DNA of 64,000 bases from Geothrix campi. GTDB lineage: Bacteria; Acidobacteriota; Holophagae; Holophagales; Holophagaceae. The DNA is taken from contig NZ_JANHMP010000001.1 of assembly GCF_024609265.1 (NCBI RefSeq), positions 372,001 through 436,000 of the forward strand, given 5' to 3'. The position numbers and the translations under genes are program-made. Each line of letters begins with the position of its first letter. Position 1 is the first letter of the stretch. Positions 46,897 to 55,585 of the stretch are shown here, piece by piece. The notes below the pieces were generated by a model. That model searched no databases and had not been told where the DNA came from. It was given only the letters and a program-made list of their open reading frames with translations.

Positions 46897-47901
46897 CTAG
46901 ATCCGCTCCAGCACATGCACGCAGAGATCCTTCAGGCGGGCGGCGTAGCCGAATTCGTTGTCATACCAGGCGAAGACCTTGACCAGCCGCGGCCCCAGCA
47001 CTTTGGTGAGATAGGGGTCGTAGAGCGTACTGGCGGTCCGTCCCACCAGATCCGCGCTCACCAGCTCGGCGTCGAGGATCTCGAGGTAGGGGACCAGGGG
47101 GCCACTGGCCGCGGCTTTGCGGAAGGCCTCCTGCACCGTTTCCAAGGTGGCGTCGGATTTGAGGGTGGCGGTCAGGTCCACGATGCTCACGTCGGGAGTC
47201 GGGACGCGCACGGCCAAACCGTCCAGGCGGCCCTTGAGGTGGGGCAGCACCAGGCCGATGGCCTTGGCGGCGCCGGTGCTGGTAGGAATCATGCTGAGGG
47301 CCGCGGCCCGGGCCCGACGCAGGTCCTTGTGGGGCAGGTCGAGCAGGCGCTGATCATTGGTGTAGCTGTGCACCGTGGTCATGAAGCCGTATTCGATGCC
47401 AAAGGCGTCATCCATCACCTTCACGACCGGGCCCAGGCAGTTGGTCGTGCAACTGGCGTTGGAGATCACGTGCTCAGTGGCGGGATCCAGCGTCGTTTCG
47501 TTCACGCCCATGACCACGGTGCGGTCCGCATCGCCGGACGGGGCGCTGATCAGCACGTGGCTGACGCTGCCCTGGAGGTGGGCGGCGGCCTGGGCGCGCT
47601 TGGTGAACTTCCCCGTGCACTCCAACACCACCTGGGCCCCTTGGGCGCCGAAGGGGATGAGCTGGGGGTCCTTCTCGGCATAGACGCGGATGCGTCGGCC
47701 ATCCAGGACCAGGTAGTTCCCGTCCGAAGCCACCGGGAAGTCCGCGGGGCCGTGGACGGAGTCGTACTTCATGAGGTGGGCGAGCGTGGCCGCGTCGGTG
47801 AGGTCGTTCACCGCCACCACGCGGACATGGGGGACCTTCATCAGGTGCCGCAGCACCAGCCGCCCGATCCGCCCCAACCCATTGATGGCCACCTTCTTCA
47901 T
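46897..47901 (-). CDS. gap: glyceraldehyde-3-phosphate dehydrogenase
   Basis: A 334-residue canonical GAPDH of glycolysis. NAD-binding VAINGLGRIGRL; the catalytic cysteine C151 in ISNASCTTNCLGP; H178 in MTTVHSYTNDQRLLDLPHKD; phosphate-site residues in IPTSTGAAKAIG and RVPTPDVSIVDL; C-terminus FAWYDNEFGYAARLKDLC. VNDLTD at residues 31-36 (D33) suggests NAD preference. First gene of a two-gene unit with the divergent paralogue. A terminator separates it from the Fis-type gene upstream. Confidence 0.95.
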   Translation of the reverse strand: MKKVAINGLGRIGRLVLRHLMKVPHVRVVAVNDLTDAATLAHLMKYDSVHGPADFPVASDGNYLVLDGRRIRVYAEKDPQLIPFGAQGAQVVLECTGKFTKRAQAAAHLQGSVSHVLISAPSGDADRTVVMGVNETTLDPATEHVISNASCTTNCLGPVVKVMDDAFGIEYGFMTTVHSYTNDQRLLDLPHKDLRRARAAALSMIPTSTGAAKAIGLVLPHLKGRLDGLAVRVPTPDVSIVDLTATLKSDATLETVQEAFRKAAASGPLVPYLEILDAELVSADLVGRTASTLYDPYLTKVLGPRLVKVFAWYDNEFGYAARLKDLCVHVLERI

Positions 47902-47973
47902 GGCGCCCTCCGAACCCCTGTTGTAGCGGCCCTGGCTGGCCCTGTCGAAAGAAAAGGCGGCGCGGTATGCGAA

Positions 47974-48001
47974 ATGAAAAACCCGGCGAGGCCGGGTTCT
48001 C
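47974..48001 (-). terminator. terminator after the Fis-type gene
   Basis: Stem AACCCGGC / GCCGGGTT with a 3-base loop; on the minus strand it ends in TTTTTCATTTC, directly after the small HTH gene. Confidence 0.85.
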
Positions 48002-48020
48002 GTCCGCGGAAGGGCGGGGA

Positions 48021-48245
48021 TCAGCTCGCGAGGCTCACACGCCTGAGTCGGCTGGGGGGAGCCTCCAGCTTCTTGGCGAGGGTGTTCCGGTGGATGCCCA
48101 GTTCGCGGGCCGCGGCGCTGTGGTTGCCCTCGTGGGCCGCCAGCACCTCCTCCAGATAAACTCGCTCGAACTCGCGTCGTGCCAGCTCCAACGTCACGCC
48201 GCCACGCACCATTTCGGCTACGAGGATACGCAGCTTTTCGCGCAT
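48021..48245 (-). CDS. small Fis-type helix-turn-helix protein
   Basis: A 74-residue protein with a C-terminal Fis-type HTH (HTH_8): LEEVLAAHEGNHSAAARELG then IHRNTLAKKLEA. The N-terminal part is a short helix that could dimerise, as in Fis (98 residues), which is not preceded here by any sensor or ATPase domain. It may be a nucleoid or local regulator. Start: ATG at 48245 (MREKLRIL) with GGAGAAG upstream; 43 more codons are open but without similarity. It lies between gap (same strand, downstream) and pyruvate kinase (divergent), so it may regulate lower glycolysis. Confidence 0.85.
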   Translation of the reverse strand: MREKLRILVAEMVRGGVTLELARREFERVYLEEVLAAHEGNHSAAARELGIHRNTLAKKLEAPPSRLRRVSLAS

Positions 48246-48385
48246 TCCATCTTCTCCATCAACCGTATCGGGACCAAGAAGGTAGCACCGCGGTGACAAG
48301 AGTGAAAGCCCCGTGACAACTTCAAAACGCAGGCGCAGACTGTGGAAAAGTGTGTGGAATGCCTGTGCAGGCAACGGGAGCTGAC

Positions 48386-49807
48386 GTGCGCAAGACCAAA
48401 CTCGTGATGACCTTGGGACCAGCCTTGATGCAGGGCGATCGGCTGCGGGAATCCCTTCGCGAAGCCGATGCGGTCCGTCTGAATGCCAGCCACGGAGATC
48501 CTGCGACCCGCCTGGAGGCCCTTCAGAAGGTGAGGGCGCTGGCCGCGGAACTCGGCCGATCCATTCCCATCTTTCTCGATCTCCAGGGGCCGAAGTGGCG
48601 GATCGGTGAGCTGGCGGCTCCGCTGGAGCTGGCCGAGGGCAGCGAGGGGGCCTTCTTCGCCACCGGAAGTCCGGCCCCGGCAGGGCTGGCCTGGGCCGCG
48701 CCGCTGCCCCATCCGGAACTGTTTGAAGGGGCAGCGCCGGGGCAGCACTGGCTGCTGGACGACGGGGCCATCACCGTGGAGATTCTCGCCAGGACCCCCA
48801 CCCTTCTGAAGGCCCGCGTGCTCATCGGCGGGCCGCTGAAGGGCCGCAAGGGGATCCATCCGATCGGCATGGAACTCAACATGGACCCGCTCACGGAGAA
48901 GGACCACGCGGACATCCGCTGGGGGGTGGAGCACGAGGTGGACCTGTTCGCCCAGAGCTTCGTCCGTCGCGCCTCGGATGTGCAGCAGCTCCAGGCCATC
49001 ATCCAGCACCTGGGCGGGACCCAGCCCATCATCGCCAAGATCGAACATCCGGCGGCCCTCTCCCACATGGACGAGATCCTCGATGTCTCCTGGGGGGTGA
49101 TGGTGGCCCGCGGCGACCTGGGTGTGGAGCTCGGCGTGGAGCGGGTTCCCGGCCTCCAGAAGCAGATCATCCGGGCGGCCCGAAAGGCCCTGAAACCCGT
49201 CATCACCGCCACGCAGATGCTGGAGAGCATGATCGAACACGCCCAGCCCACCCGGGCCGAGGCCAGCGACGTGGCCAATGCCATCTGGGACGGTACCGAC
49301 GCCGTGATGCTCAGCGCCGAGAGCGCTACCGGAGCGCATCCCGTCGAAGCCGTCCAATGGCTTGCCCGCATCGCCGCGGAGGCCGACGCCAACGTGAAGC
49401 AGCGCACCCCCACGCTGCCTGATGAACTGGCAGAGAAGGTCCTCTCCCGCACGGACATCTCCGTGGCCTTCGCCGCCTGCCGCACAGCGGATGAGATCAA
49501 CGCCCGCTGGATCGTGGCCTTCACCGAAGGCGGCGGCACGGCCCGCATGGTGAGCCGGCTGGCGGGTCGCACTCCGGTGCTGGGCGCCACGGTGGACGAG
49601 GTCACGGCCCGGCGCATGGGCCTGCTGCGCGGCGTCACCGCCCTGATGATCCCCCGGGTCAGCAGCACGGATGAGATGGTGGCCGTGGTCCGTGAACTGC
49701 TCGTGACCAAGCACCAACTGAAGAACCTCGACCGCGTGGTCATGACCATGGGCCTGCCCTTGTGGAAGACCGGCAGCACGAACACCATGAAGGTGATGAC
49801 TTTCTAG
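48386..49807 (+). CDS. pyk: pyruvate kinase
   Basis: A 473-residue pyruvate kinase converting phosphoenolpyruvate and ADP to pyruvate and ATP. Features: VRLNASHGD, FLDLQGPKWRIG, AQSFVRRASDV, the active-site lysine in IIAKIEHPAALSHMDEIL, the metal-binding VARGDLGVELG, and TATQMLESMIEHAQPTRAEA plus SDVANAIWDGTDAVMLSAES. A C-terminal domain is present. The GTG at 48386 is taken as the start because GGGAG lies five bases upstream; the ATG at 48359 or the longer frame from 48350 is possible. It is divergent from the Fis-type gene. The 140-base gap contains two GTGACAA copies 20 bases apart (48293 and 48313). Confidence 0.93.
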   Translation: MRKTKLVMTLGPALMQGDRLRESLREADAVRLNASHGDPATRLEALQKVRALAAELGRSIPIFLDLQGPKWRIGELAAPLELAEGSEGAFFATGSPAPAGLAWAAPLPHPELFEGAAPGQHWLLDDGAITVEILARTPTLLKARVLIGGPLKGRKGIHPIGMELNMDPLTEKDHADIRWGVEHEVDLFAQSFVRRASDVQQLQAIIQHLGGTQPIIAKIEHPAALSHMDEILDVSWGVMVARGDLGVELGVERVPGLQKQIIRAARKALKPVITATQMLESMIEHAQPTRAEASDVANAIWDGTDAVMLSAESATGAHPVEAVQWLARIAAEADANVKQRTPTLPDELAEKVLSRTDISVAFAACRTADEINARWIVAFTEGGGTARMVSRLAGRTPVLGATVDEVTARRMGLLRGVTALMIPRVSSTDEMVAVVRELLVTKHQLKNLDRVVMTMGLPLWKTGSTNTMKVMTF

Positions 49808-49824
49808 CCCCCAGGAGCCCCACC

Positions 49825-50352
49825 ATGAGCTTGAGCCGTCCATTGCCCGGTGAATACGCCGAAGGCTACGCGCCCTACATCGCCGCCGCCGTTGAGGGCG
49901 ATGTGCTGACCCTGCTGCAGGGCCAGATGGGTGAAGTGGCCGCGTTGTTCGCGGGGTTGTCCGAGACGCAGGGCGCGTTCCGGTACGCACCCGGCAAATG
50001 GAGCCTGAAGGATCTGCTCCAGCACCTCAGCGACGCCGAGCGCATCTTCGCCTATCGCTGCCTGCGCATCGGCCGGGGCGATGCCACGCCGATGCCGGGA
50101 TTCGAGGAGGATGCCTACGCCGCTGCCGCCCAGGCCGATGCTCGCTCCATGGCCGACCTGCTCGCGGACTGGCGCGCCGTGCGCGCCGCCAGCCTCAGCC
50201 TCTTCCGCAGCCTGCCGGACGAAGCCTGGGGCAACCAGGGCACCACCAACAACCGGCCCATCACCGCCCGCTGCATTCCCTACATCGCGCTGGGCCATGC
50301 GGCGCACCACCTGGCGGTGATCCGGGAGCGCTACCTGCCCGCGCTGAAGTAG
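49825..50352 (+). CDS. DinB family protein
   Basis: A 175-residue four-helix-bundle protein of the DinB/YfiT superfamily, which often binds a metal through three histidines. Candidate ligands are H in LLQHLSDAER and the HAAHH cluster near the C-terminus; YAPGKWSLKDLLQHLSDAE is the conserved opening. Members are thought to be thiol transferases or metal-dependent hydrolases; the substrate is unknown here. Start: ATG at 49825 with CAGGAG upstream; it begins 17 bases after the pyk stop. Its end overlaps, tail to tail, the small gene on the other strand by 22 bases. Confidence 0.85.
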   Translation: MSLSRPLPGEYAEGYAPYIAAAVEGDVLTLLQGQMGEVAALFAGLSETQGAFRYAPGKWSLKDLLQHLSDAERIFAYRCLRIGRGDATPMPGFEEDAYAAAAQADARSMADLLADWRAVRAASLSLFRSLPDEAWGNQGTTNNRPITARCIPYIALGHAAHHLAVIRERYLPALK

Positions 50353-50627
50353 CCCTTCCACCCTTCCAGGGCGTCCGCCAGCTTCTCCAGCTGGGTCGTT
50401 TCCGTGGTGCGGAAGCGGCTCACCAGCTTCCAGCCCTGGGCCACTTTCTGGTAGCGGTGGAGCCAGAGGAAGGGGCCTTCCCACTCGCTTTCCGGATCAA
50501 GCCGGGTCTTCACCAGGAAAACCACCGTGGTCCAGGGTCCCCGGGCCAGAAAGCGGCGGCCCAGCTCCTGGAGGCCGGACTCCTCGTCGGATTCCAATAC
50601 CAGGTCGTCCAGGTCCGGGATGATCAT
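50331..50627 (-). CDS. conserved-looking small protein of unknown function
   Basis: A 98-residue acidic/aromatic cytoplasmic protein, with segments MIIPDLDDLVLESDEE, FLARGPWTTVVFLVKTRLD and FLWLHRYQKVAQGWKLVSRF. No motif or family recognised. A good AAGGAG ribosome site precedes the ATG at 50627, and third-position GC is gene-like, so it is probably real. It is divergent from cinA with a 29-base gap and overlaps the end of the DinB gene. Confidence 0.7.
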   Translation of the reverse strand: MIIPDLDDLVLESDEESGLQELGRRFLARGPWTTVVFLVKTRLDPESEWEGPFLWLHRYQKVAQGWKLVSRFRTTETTQLEKLADALEGWKGYFSAGR

Positions 50628-50656
50628 GGTGGCTCCTTCTGGGGCATGATTCTACG

Positions 50657-51883
50657 ATGCGCATCGAATGCATCGCCATCGGGACCGAACTGCTCACCAC
50701 GCGGCGCCTCGACACGAATTCCGTGTGGCTGGGTGAGCGGCTGGCCGAGCTGGGCCTGGCCTTCCACCGGAAAACCGCCGTGGGGGACAGCCGGGAGGAC
50801 CTGGCGGGGCTCTTCCGTGAGGCCATGACCCGCTCCGATCTCATCATCACAACCGGCGGACTGGGGCCCACTTTCGACGACTTCACGAAGGAATGCTTCG
50901 CCGAGGTCCTGGGCGCGGAACTGCTGGAGGACGCCCAGAGCCGAGAGGACATCCTGGCCTTCTACACCGCCCGGAAGCGGGTGCCGCCGGCTTCGAACTT
51001 CAAGCAGGCCCTGCTGCCCGAAGGGGCCGAGGCGCTGCGCAACCCGGTGGGCACCGCACCTGGGGTGTGGTGGCAGGATCCGCCAGCCCATCCGGGCCTG
51101 CGCATCGTGATGCTGCCGGGAGTACCCCGCGAGATGAAGCGCATGTGGGAAGAGCAGGTCGCACCGCGTCTGCGGACCCTGGCCGGCGAGGCCGTGCGTA
51201 CGCTGCGCATGGTGGTGGCGGGCGTGCCCGAGAGCGCCCTGGACGAGCGCATCCGCGCGGTACGTGAGCGGCACGGCCAGCTGGACTGGACCATCCTGGC
51301 CAGCCTCACCCAGGTGGAACTTCTGGCCCGGGGACCCGATCCCGCGGCCCTGGAAGCAGCCCGGGTGGATTTCCTGCCCGTGCTGGGCGAGGATCTCGTG
51401 GGCGTGGGCGCAGGCAACCTCGAGGACGCGGTGTTGGCGGACCTGAAGGCCTGCGGCGAGACCCTGGCTGTGGCTGAGAGCATGACCGGCGGCCTGCTGG
51501 CCGCCCGGCTTACGGCCATCCCCGGTGCGAGCGAGGCGTTCCTCGGCGGCGCCACGGTCTACTCCGCGAAGGCCAAGACCGCCCTCCTGGGCCTGGGCGC
51601 CGGCCGCCTGGCCCAGGAAGGCACGGTGTCCGAGTCGACCAGCCGGGCCCTGGCCGAAGCGGTCCGGACGAAGCTGGGCGCCACCTGGGGCCTGGGGCTC
51701 ACGGGCAATGCCGGCCCCGGAGCCGAAGGTGAGGCGCCCCTGGGCACCGTGTTCATCGCCCTGGCTGGACCCGATGGCACCGACTGCAGGGTCTACACCC
51801 TGCCAGGCGATCGGGTGGATGTGCAATTGCGTGCCACGGCCTGGGCCCTGGACCTCCTGCGGCGGACCATCCGGAACGGCTGA
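50657..51883 (+). CDS. cinA: CinA family protein (competence/damage-inducible)
   Basis: A 408-residue two-domain protein. The N-terminal molybdopterin-binding-like domain (about 1-170) has IGTELLTTRRLDTNSVWLGE and ITTGGLGPTFDDFTKE and hydrolyses ADP-ribose in homologues. The C-terminal PncC domain (about 250-405) has AVAESMTGGLLAARLTAIPG then ASEAFLGGATVYS; it deamidates nicotinamide mononucleotide in pyridine-nucleotide salvage. Full length for the family. It begins a series of plus-strand genes (plsY, gpsA, dehydrogenase, corA). Confidence 0.93.
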   Translation: MRIECIAIGTELLTTRRLDTNSVWLGERLAELGLAFHRKTAVGDSREDLAGLFREAMTRSDLIITTGGLGPTFDDFTKECFAEVLGAELLEDAQSREDILAFYTARKRVPPASNFKQALLPEGAEALRNPVGTAPGVWWQDPPAHPGLRIVMLPGVPREMKRMWEEQVAPRLRTLAGEAVRTLRMVVAGVPESALDERIRAVRERHGQLDWTILASLTQVELLARGPDPAALEAARVDFLPVLGEDLVGVGAGNLEDAVLADLKACGETLAVAESMTGGLLAARLTAIPGASEAFLGGATVYSAKAKTALLGLGAGRLAQEGTVSESTSRALAEAVRTKLGATWGLGLTGNAGPGAEGEAPLGTVFIALAGPDGTDCRVYTLPGDRVDVQLRATAWALDLLRRTIRNG

Positions 51884-51895
51884 TACACTGCGTCC

Positions 51896-52555
51896 ATGCC
51901 ATCGACGTTCGTGCCTTCCCCGATCCTCTGGTGCCTCGCCGCCTTCCTGTGCGGCAGCATCCCCTTCGGTCTCCTGCTGGTGAAGCTGGCGGGGAAGGGG
52001 GATGTCCGCGCCCACGGCAGCGGCAACATCGGCGCCACCAACGTAAGCCGGGTGGGGGGCAAGGCTCTGGGCATCATCACGCTGCTGCTGGACATCGCCA
52101 AAGGCTTCCTGCCGATCTTCCTGGCGAAAAAGGCCGGATTGAGCGTCGACATGCTCGCCCTCATGTCCTTGGCGGCGGTCCTGGGCCATGTCTTCACCCC
52201 CTGGCTGAAGTTCCAGGGCGGCAAGGGCGTGGCCACGGCCCTGGGGGTGATCCTTGCCGCAGACGCCACCATGATCCTGCTGCCCATGGGCACCTTCCTC
52301 TTCGTGCTCTGGCTCACCCGCCACGTCAGCCTCGGCAGCATCCTGGCGGCGGCCATGGTGCCCGTGCAGCTGGTGCTGGCCCACGATGCCCATCGGCCGG
52401 TGGAAGCGCTGCTCGGGCGTGGCCCGGCGCCAGTCCTGCCCTGGGCCGCCCTGGCGCTCCTGGTGATCTGGAAGCACCGCGAGAACATCCTGCGCTTGCA
52501 GGCGGGTACCGAGTCCAAGCTCTGGGGCGCCAAGAAGGAGGACGCACATGTCTAG
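51896..52555 (+). CDS. plsY: glycerol-3-phosphate acyltransferase PlsY
   Basis: A 219-residue integral membrane enzyme with five helices that moves acyl groups from acyl-phosphate to glycerol-3-phosphate in phospholipid synthesis. The three conserved motifs are present: SIPFGLLLVKLAGKGDVRAH, SGNIGATNVSRVGGK, and GHVFTPWLKFQGGKGVATALG. It overlaps gpsA by 8 bases, a useful coupling since GpsA makes its substrate. Starts 12 bases after cinA. Confidence 0.94.
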   Translation: MPSTFVPSPILWCLAAFLCGSIPFGLLLVKLAGKGDVRAHGSGNIGATNVSRVGGKALGIITLLLDIAKGFLPIFLAKKAGLSVDMLALMSLAAVLGHVFTPWLKFQGGKGVATALGVILAADATMILLPMGTFLFVLWLTRHVSLGSILAAAMVPVQLVLAHDAHRPVEALLGRGPAPVLPWAALALLVIWKHRENILRLQAGTESKLWGAKKEDAHV

Positions 52556-53549
52556 CGGCGCGGACATCGGCGTCTTCGGTTCCGGGGCCTGGGGCACGGC
52601 CCTGGCCATCACCTGGGCCCGGGCGGGTGCGAAGGTGGCCCTCTGGGGCAGCTTTCCCGAGGAAATGGCGCAGATGGCCGCCACGCGGCGCCACCTGCGC
52701 TTGAAGGATGTGGAATTTCCCGACCGGCTGGAAACCTCGAATGATCCGGCCGCCGCCTTTGCTGCACCCCTCTGGATCTCCGCCATGCCCACCCAGGTGA
52801 CACCGGATGCTTGGCGCAGTCTGCGCCCGAAGGCACCCGGGGCTCCCGAACTGGTGATCCACGTGAGCAAGGGCATCCTCCAGAGCACGCACCAGACGCT
52901 CTCCCAGGCCCTGACGGGGGTGTTGGACGTGCCCGTGGGCGCCCTCTCCGGCCCCACCTTCGCGGACGAAGTCAGCCGCGGCGTGCCGTCCGCCATCGTG
53001 CTGGCCCTGCCGGATACCGTGTCAGATGCCCGCGCCAAGGCCCTCCAGGCCCAGTTGGCTTCGGAGAAGCTGCGCATCTACCTCAGCCGCGACGTGGTGG
53101 GTACTGAACTTTGCGGCGCCCTCAAGAACGTCCTCGCCATCGCCGCGGGCCTGGTGGACGGCCTGAAGCTTGGCTACAACGCCCGTGCCGCCCTCATCAC
53201 CCGGGGGCTGGCCGAGATGGCCCGCCTGGTGGAAGTGCTGGGAGGCCAGCCCTCCACGGTGATGGGTCTCGCCGGCATGGGTGACCTGCTGCTCACGGCC
53301 ACGGGACCGCAAAGCCGCAATCGCACCTTCGGCGAGATGGTGGGGAAGGGCAACAGCGTGGAAGCGGCCCGGGATGCCCTGGGCGGCCAGATCATCGAGG
53401 GCATGTTCACCACGGACGCGGCCCTGGCCCTGGCCAAGGAGCATGGCCTCGACCTGCCCATCGCCGCCGAAGTCCAGCGTCTTCTCAATGGCGAACGCCC
53501 GGAAGAGGCCGTACGGCGATTGATGACACGGTCCTTGAAGTCGGAATAG
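52548..53549 (+). CDS. gpsA: glycerol-3-phosphate dehydrogenase (NAD(P)+)
   Basis: A 333-residue enzyme making sn-glycerol-3-phosphate from dihydroxyacetone phosphate for phospholipids. NAD-binding IGVFGSGAWGTALAITWARA; HVSKGILQSTHQTLSQ; the catalytic lysine region ELCGALKNVLAIAAGLVDGL; and GLAGMGDLLLTATGPQSRNR. It overlaps plsY by 8 bases, forming a coupled membrane-lipid pair. It lies 9 bases before the dehydrogenase gene. Confidence 0.95.
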   Translation: MSSGADIGVFGSGAWGTALAITWARAGAKVALWGSFPEEMAQMAATRRHLRLKDVEFPDRLETSNDPAAAFAAPLWISAMPTQVTPDAWRSLRPKAPGAPELVIHVSKGILQSTHQTLSQALTGVLDVPVGALSGPTFADEVSRGVPSAIVLALPDTVSDARAKALQAQLASEKLRIYLSRDVVGTELCGALKNVLAIAAGLVDGLKLGYNARAALITRGLAEMARLVEVLGGQPSTVMGLAGMGDLLLTATGPQSRNRTFGEMVGKGNSVEAARDALGGQIIEGMFTTDAALALAKEHGLDLPIAAEVQRLLNGERPEEAVRRLMTRSLKSE

Positions 53550-53558
53550 GAGGCCGCC

Positions 53559-54623
53559 ATGGCTGAAGCCTTCCGTTTCCGGGTGAGCCAGCATGGTCCG
53601 GCAGGTTCGCCGGTGCGCGAGGCCTTTGTGCCTGCGGACCCGAAGCCGGGTTGGGTGCGCCTCGAGTTGAAGGCCATGGCTCTGAACCGGCTGGACCTCT
53701 GGACCACCGAGGGGATCCCGGGCGTCCGGCTGCCCCTGCCAGTCACGCCGGGCAGCGATGGGGCGGGAATCATCGAGGCTGTGGGTGAGGGGACAGTACT
53801 GCCTCCGGGCCTGGAGGCGGGCGGCAGCGCCATGATCGCGCCGGGCCTCAGCTGCGGCGTCTGCCCAGCCTGCCTGCGCGGCGACGACATGCTCTGCCCT
53901 TCTTACGGCATCCTCGGGCACGTCTGCGACGGCACAGCGGCCACCCACGTGCTGGTACCCGCAGCCAACCTGCTGCCCATTCCCCAGAACTGGGACTTCG
54001 AGCAGGCGGCGGCGTTTCCGCTGGTCTTCCTCACGGCCTGGGAGATGCTCGTCCACAAGGTGGCCCTGCGACCCGGCGAAACCGTGCTGGTGTGGGGCGG
54101 GGGCAGCGGCGTGGGCAGCGCGGCCATCCAGCTGGTGAAGGCCCTGGGGGCCTCGGCCATCGCCGTGGTGGGCAGCGAGGCCAAGGCCATGAAGTGCTGG
54201 GATCTGGGTGCCGAGCATGTGCTCATCCGGAGCGACATGAAGGCCCTGGCCGCCAAGGTGCGGGAGCTGACCGGCAAGCGCGGAGTGGACGTGGTCTTCG
54301 AGCACACCGGCGCCGCCACTTGGGGCACGAGTCTCTCGGTCTGCGCCCGGGGGGGCCGCATCGTCACCTGTGGTGCCACCGCCGGCTACGAAACCCCCTT
54401 TGATCTGCGGGCGCTCTTCGCCAAGCAGATCCAGATTCGCGGCTCGTACATGGGGCGCCGGGAACACCTCTGGACCCTGCTCTCGCTGTTGAAACGCAAC
54501 CCCACCAACCCGCCCTTCCGCCCTGTGATCGACCACGTCTTCGATCTGGCCGAGTATCCGGGGGCCCAGCGCCACCTCGAAGCCGGGCAGGGCTTCGGCA
54601 AAGTGGTCTGCCGGGTGTCCTGA
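53559..54623 (+). CDS. zinc-binding medium-chain dehydrogenase/reductase
   Basis: A 354-residue MDR-family oxidoreductase. The structural zinc lobe is SCGVCPACLRGDDMLCPSYG; the coenzyme-binding loop is LVWGGGSGVGSAAIQLVKAL. The usual catalytic zinc cysteine near the N-terminus is replaced (LNRLDLWTTEGIPGV), and the adjacent GHE motif is GSDGAGI, as in quinone-oxidoreductase-like members, so an alcohol dehydrogenase label would be an over-statement. Start with AGGAGG upstream. Its stop TGA shares a base with the CorA start. Confidence 0.9.
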   Translation: MAEAFRFRVSQHGPAGSPVREAFVPADPKPGWVRLELKAMALNRLDLWTTEGIPGVRLPLPVTPGSDGAGIIEAVGEGTVLPPGLEAGGSAMIAPGLSCGVCPACLRGDDMLCPSYGILGHVCDGTAATHVLVPAANLLPIPQNWDFEQAAAFPLVFLTAWEMLVHKVALRPGETVLVWGGGSGVGSAAIQLVKALGASAIAVVGSEAKAMKCWDLGAEHVLIRSDMKALAAKVRELTGKRGVDVVFEHTGAATWGTSLSVCARGGRIVTCGATAGYETPFDLRALFAKQIQIRGSYMGRREHLWTLLSLLKRNPTNPPFRPVIDHVFDLAEYPGAQRHLEAGQGFGKVVCRVS

Positions 54624-55525
54624 TGCTGAGGAACCTGCCGCTTCCGGAGGGCTCCACCTTCACCTGGGTGGATCTGGTGGATCCTAATGCTGCGGAGATG
54701 GCGGAGGTGGCCGACCGCTACGGGCTTCACCCCGCGGCGGTCCGGGATCTGCTCAACCAGCCCCACCTGCCCAAGTACGAGCGCCTGCCAGGCCAGCAAC
54801 TGCTGATCCTCCGGGCCTACGACGAAGTGGCCAAGCGGGGCGACACCATCCAGGCCATGACCCGCCGCCTGGTGGTGCTGATGATGGAAGGCGCCATCAT
54901 CACTGTCCATCGGCGTGAGCAGCCCTTCTTCGCCGAAGCCGCGCAGCGGGCGGCGGTGGGGCAGGCCCTCCGGCCGGAGCAGCTGGTGTTGTCCCTCTGC
55001 GCGAAGGCCGTGGCCTCCTTCGACGAACCCCTGCGGGAGAGCGAGGAGAAGCTCGACCAGATCGAGGCCGCCCTCTTCCACCGCAAGCTCCCGCACCAGG
55101 GCATCCGGCAGGTCTACGGGCTCAAGCGCCGATGCGCCGTCATCAAGCGGACCCTGGGGCGCATCACCACGGCTCTGGGCCCCCTCAAGGAGCAGGCCCG
55201 CGATGACCAGGGGTTGCTGGCGGATGTGGTGGAAGAGGCCGACCGCCTGCACACCTGGGCGGACGAGCTGCTGGAAAGTGCCACTCATCTCATGAACCTG
55301 GAGATCAACCTGGCCAGCCAGCGCACCAACGAAGTCATGCGGGTGCTCACCATCTTCAGCGCCTTCTTCCTGCCCCTCACCTTCATCGCCGGCGTCTATG
55401 GCATGAACTTCAAACGGATGCCCGAATTGGAGCACCGCCTCGGCTATCCCCTGGTGATCGGAGCCATGCTGCTCACGGCCCTGGCCATCTGGGCCTGGTT
55501 CAGGCGCAAGGGCTGGCTGCGCTAA
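54623..55525 (+). CDS. corA: CorA-family divalent cation channel
   Basis: A 300-residue CorA-type Mg2+/Co2+ channel. The large N-terminal cytoplasmic part is followed by two C-terminal helices, and the signature YGMNFKRMPEL (GMN) is in the loop. Pore helix IFSAFFLPLTFIAGVYGMNF is typical. Homopentameric in the inner membrane. The ATG overlaps the preceding stop codon as TGATG, so translation is coupled. It could also be a Zn2+ exporter of the ZntB type; the motif does not decide. Confidence 0.92.
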   Translation: MLRNLPLPEGSTFTWVDLVDPNAAEMAEVADRYGLHPAAVRDLLNQPHLPKYERLPGQQLLILRAYDEVAKRGDTIQAMTRRLVVLMMEGAIITVHRREQPFFAEAAQRAAVGQALRPEQLVLSLCAKAVASFDEPLRESEEKLDQIEAALFHRKLPHQGIRQVYGLKRRCAVIKRTLGRITTALGPLKEQARDDQGLLADVVEEADRLHTWADELLESATHLMNLEINLASQRTNEVMRVLTIFSAFFLPLTFIAGVYGMNFKRMPELEHRLGYPLVIGAMLLTALAIWAWFRRKGWLR

Positions 55526-55585
55526 TCTCCAGGGGGCCAGCACCTCCAAAACGGGTAAACTGATTCGTTTGCGCAAGGAGTCCTC

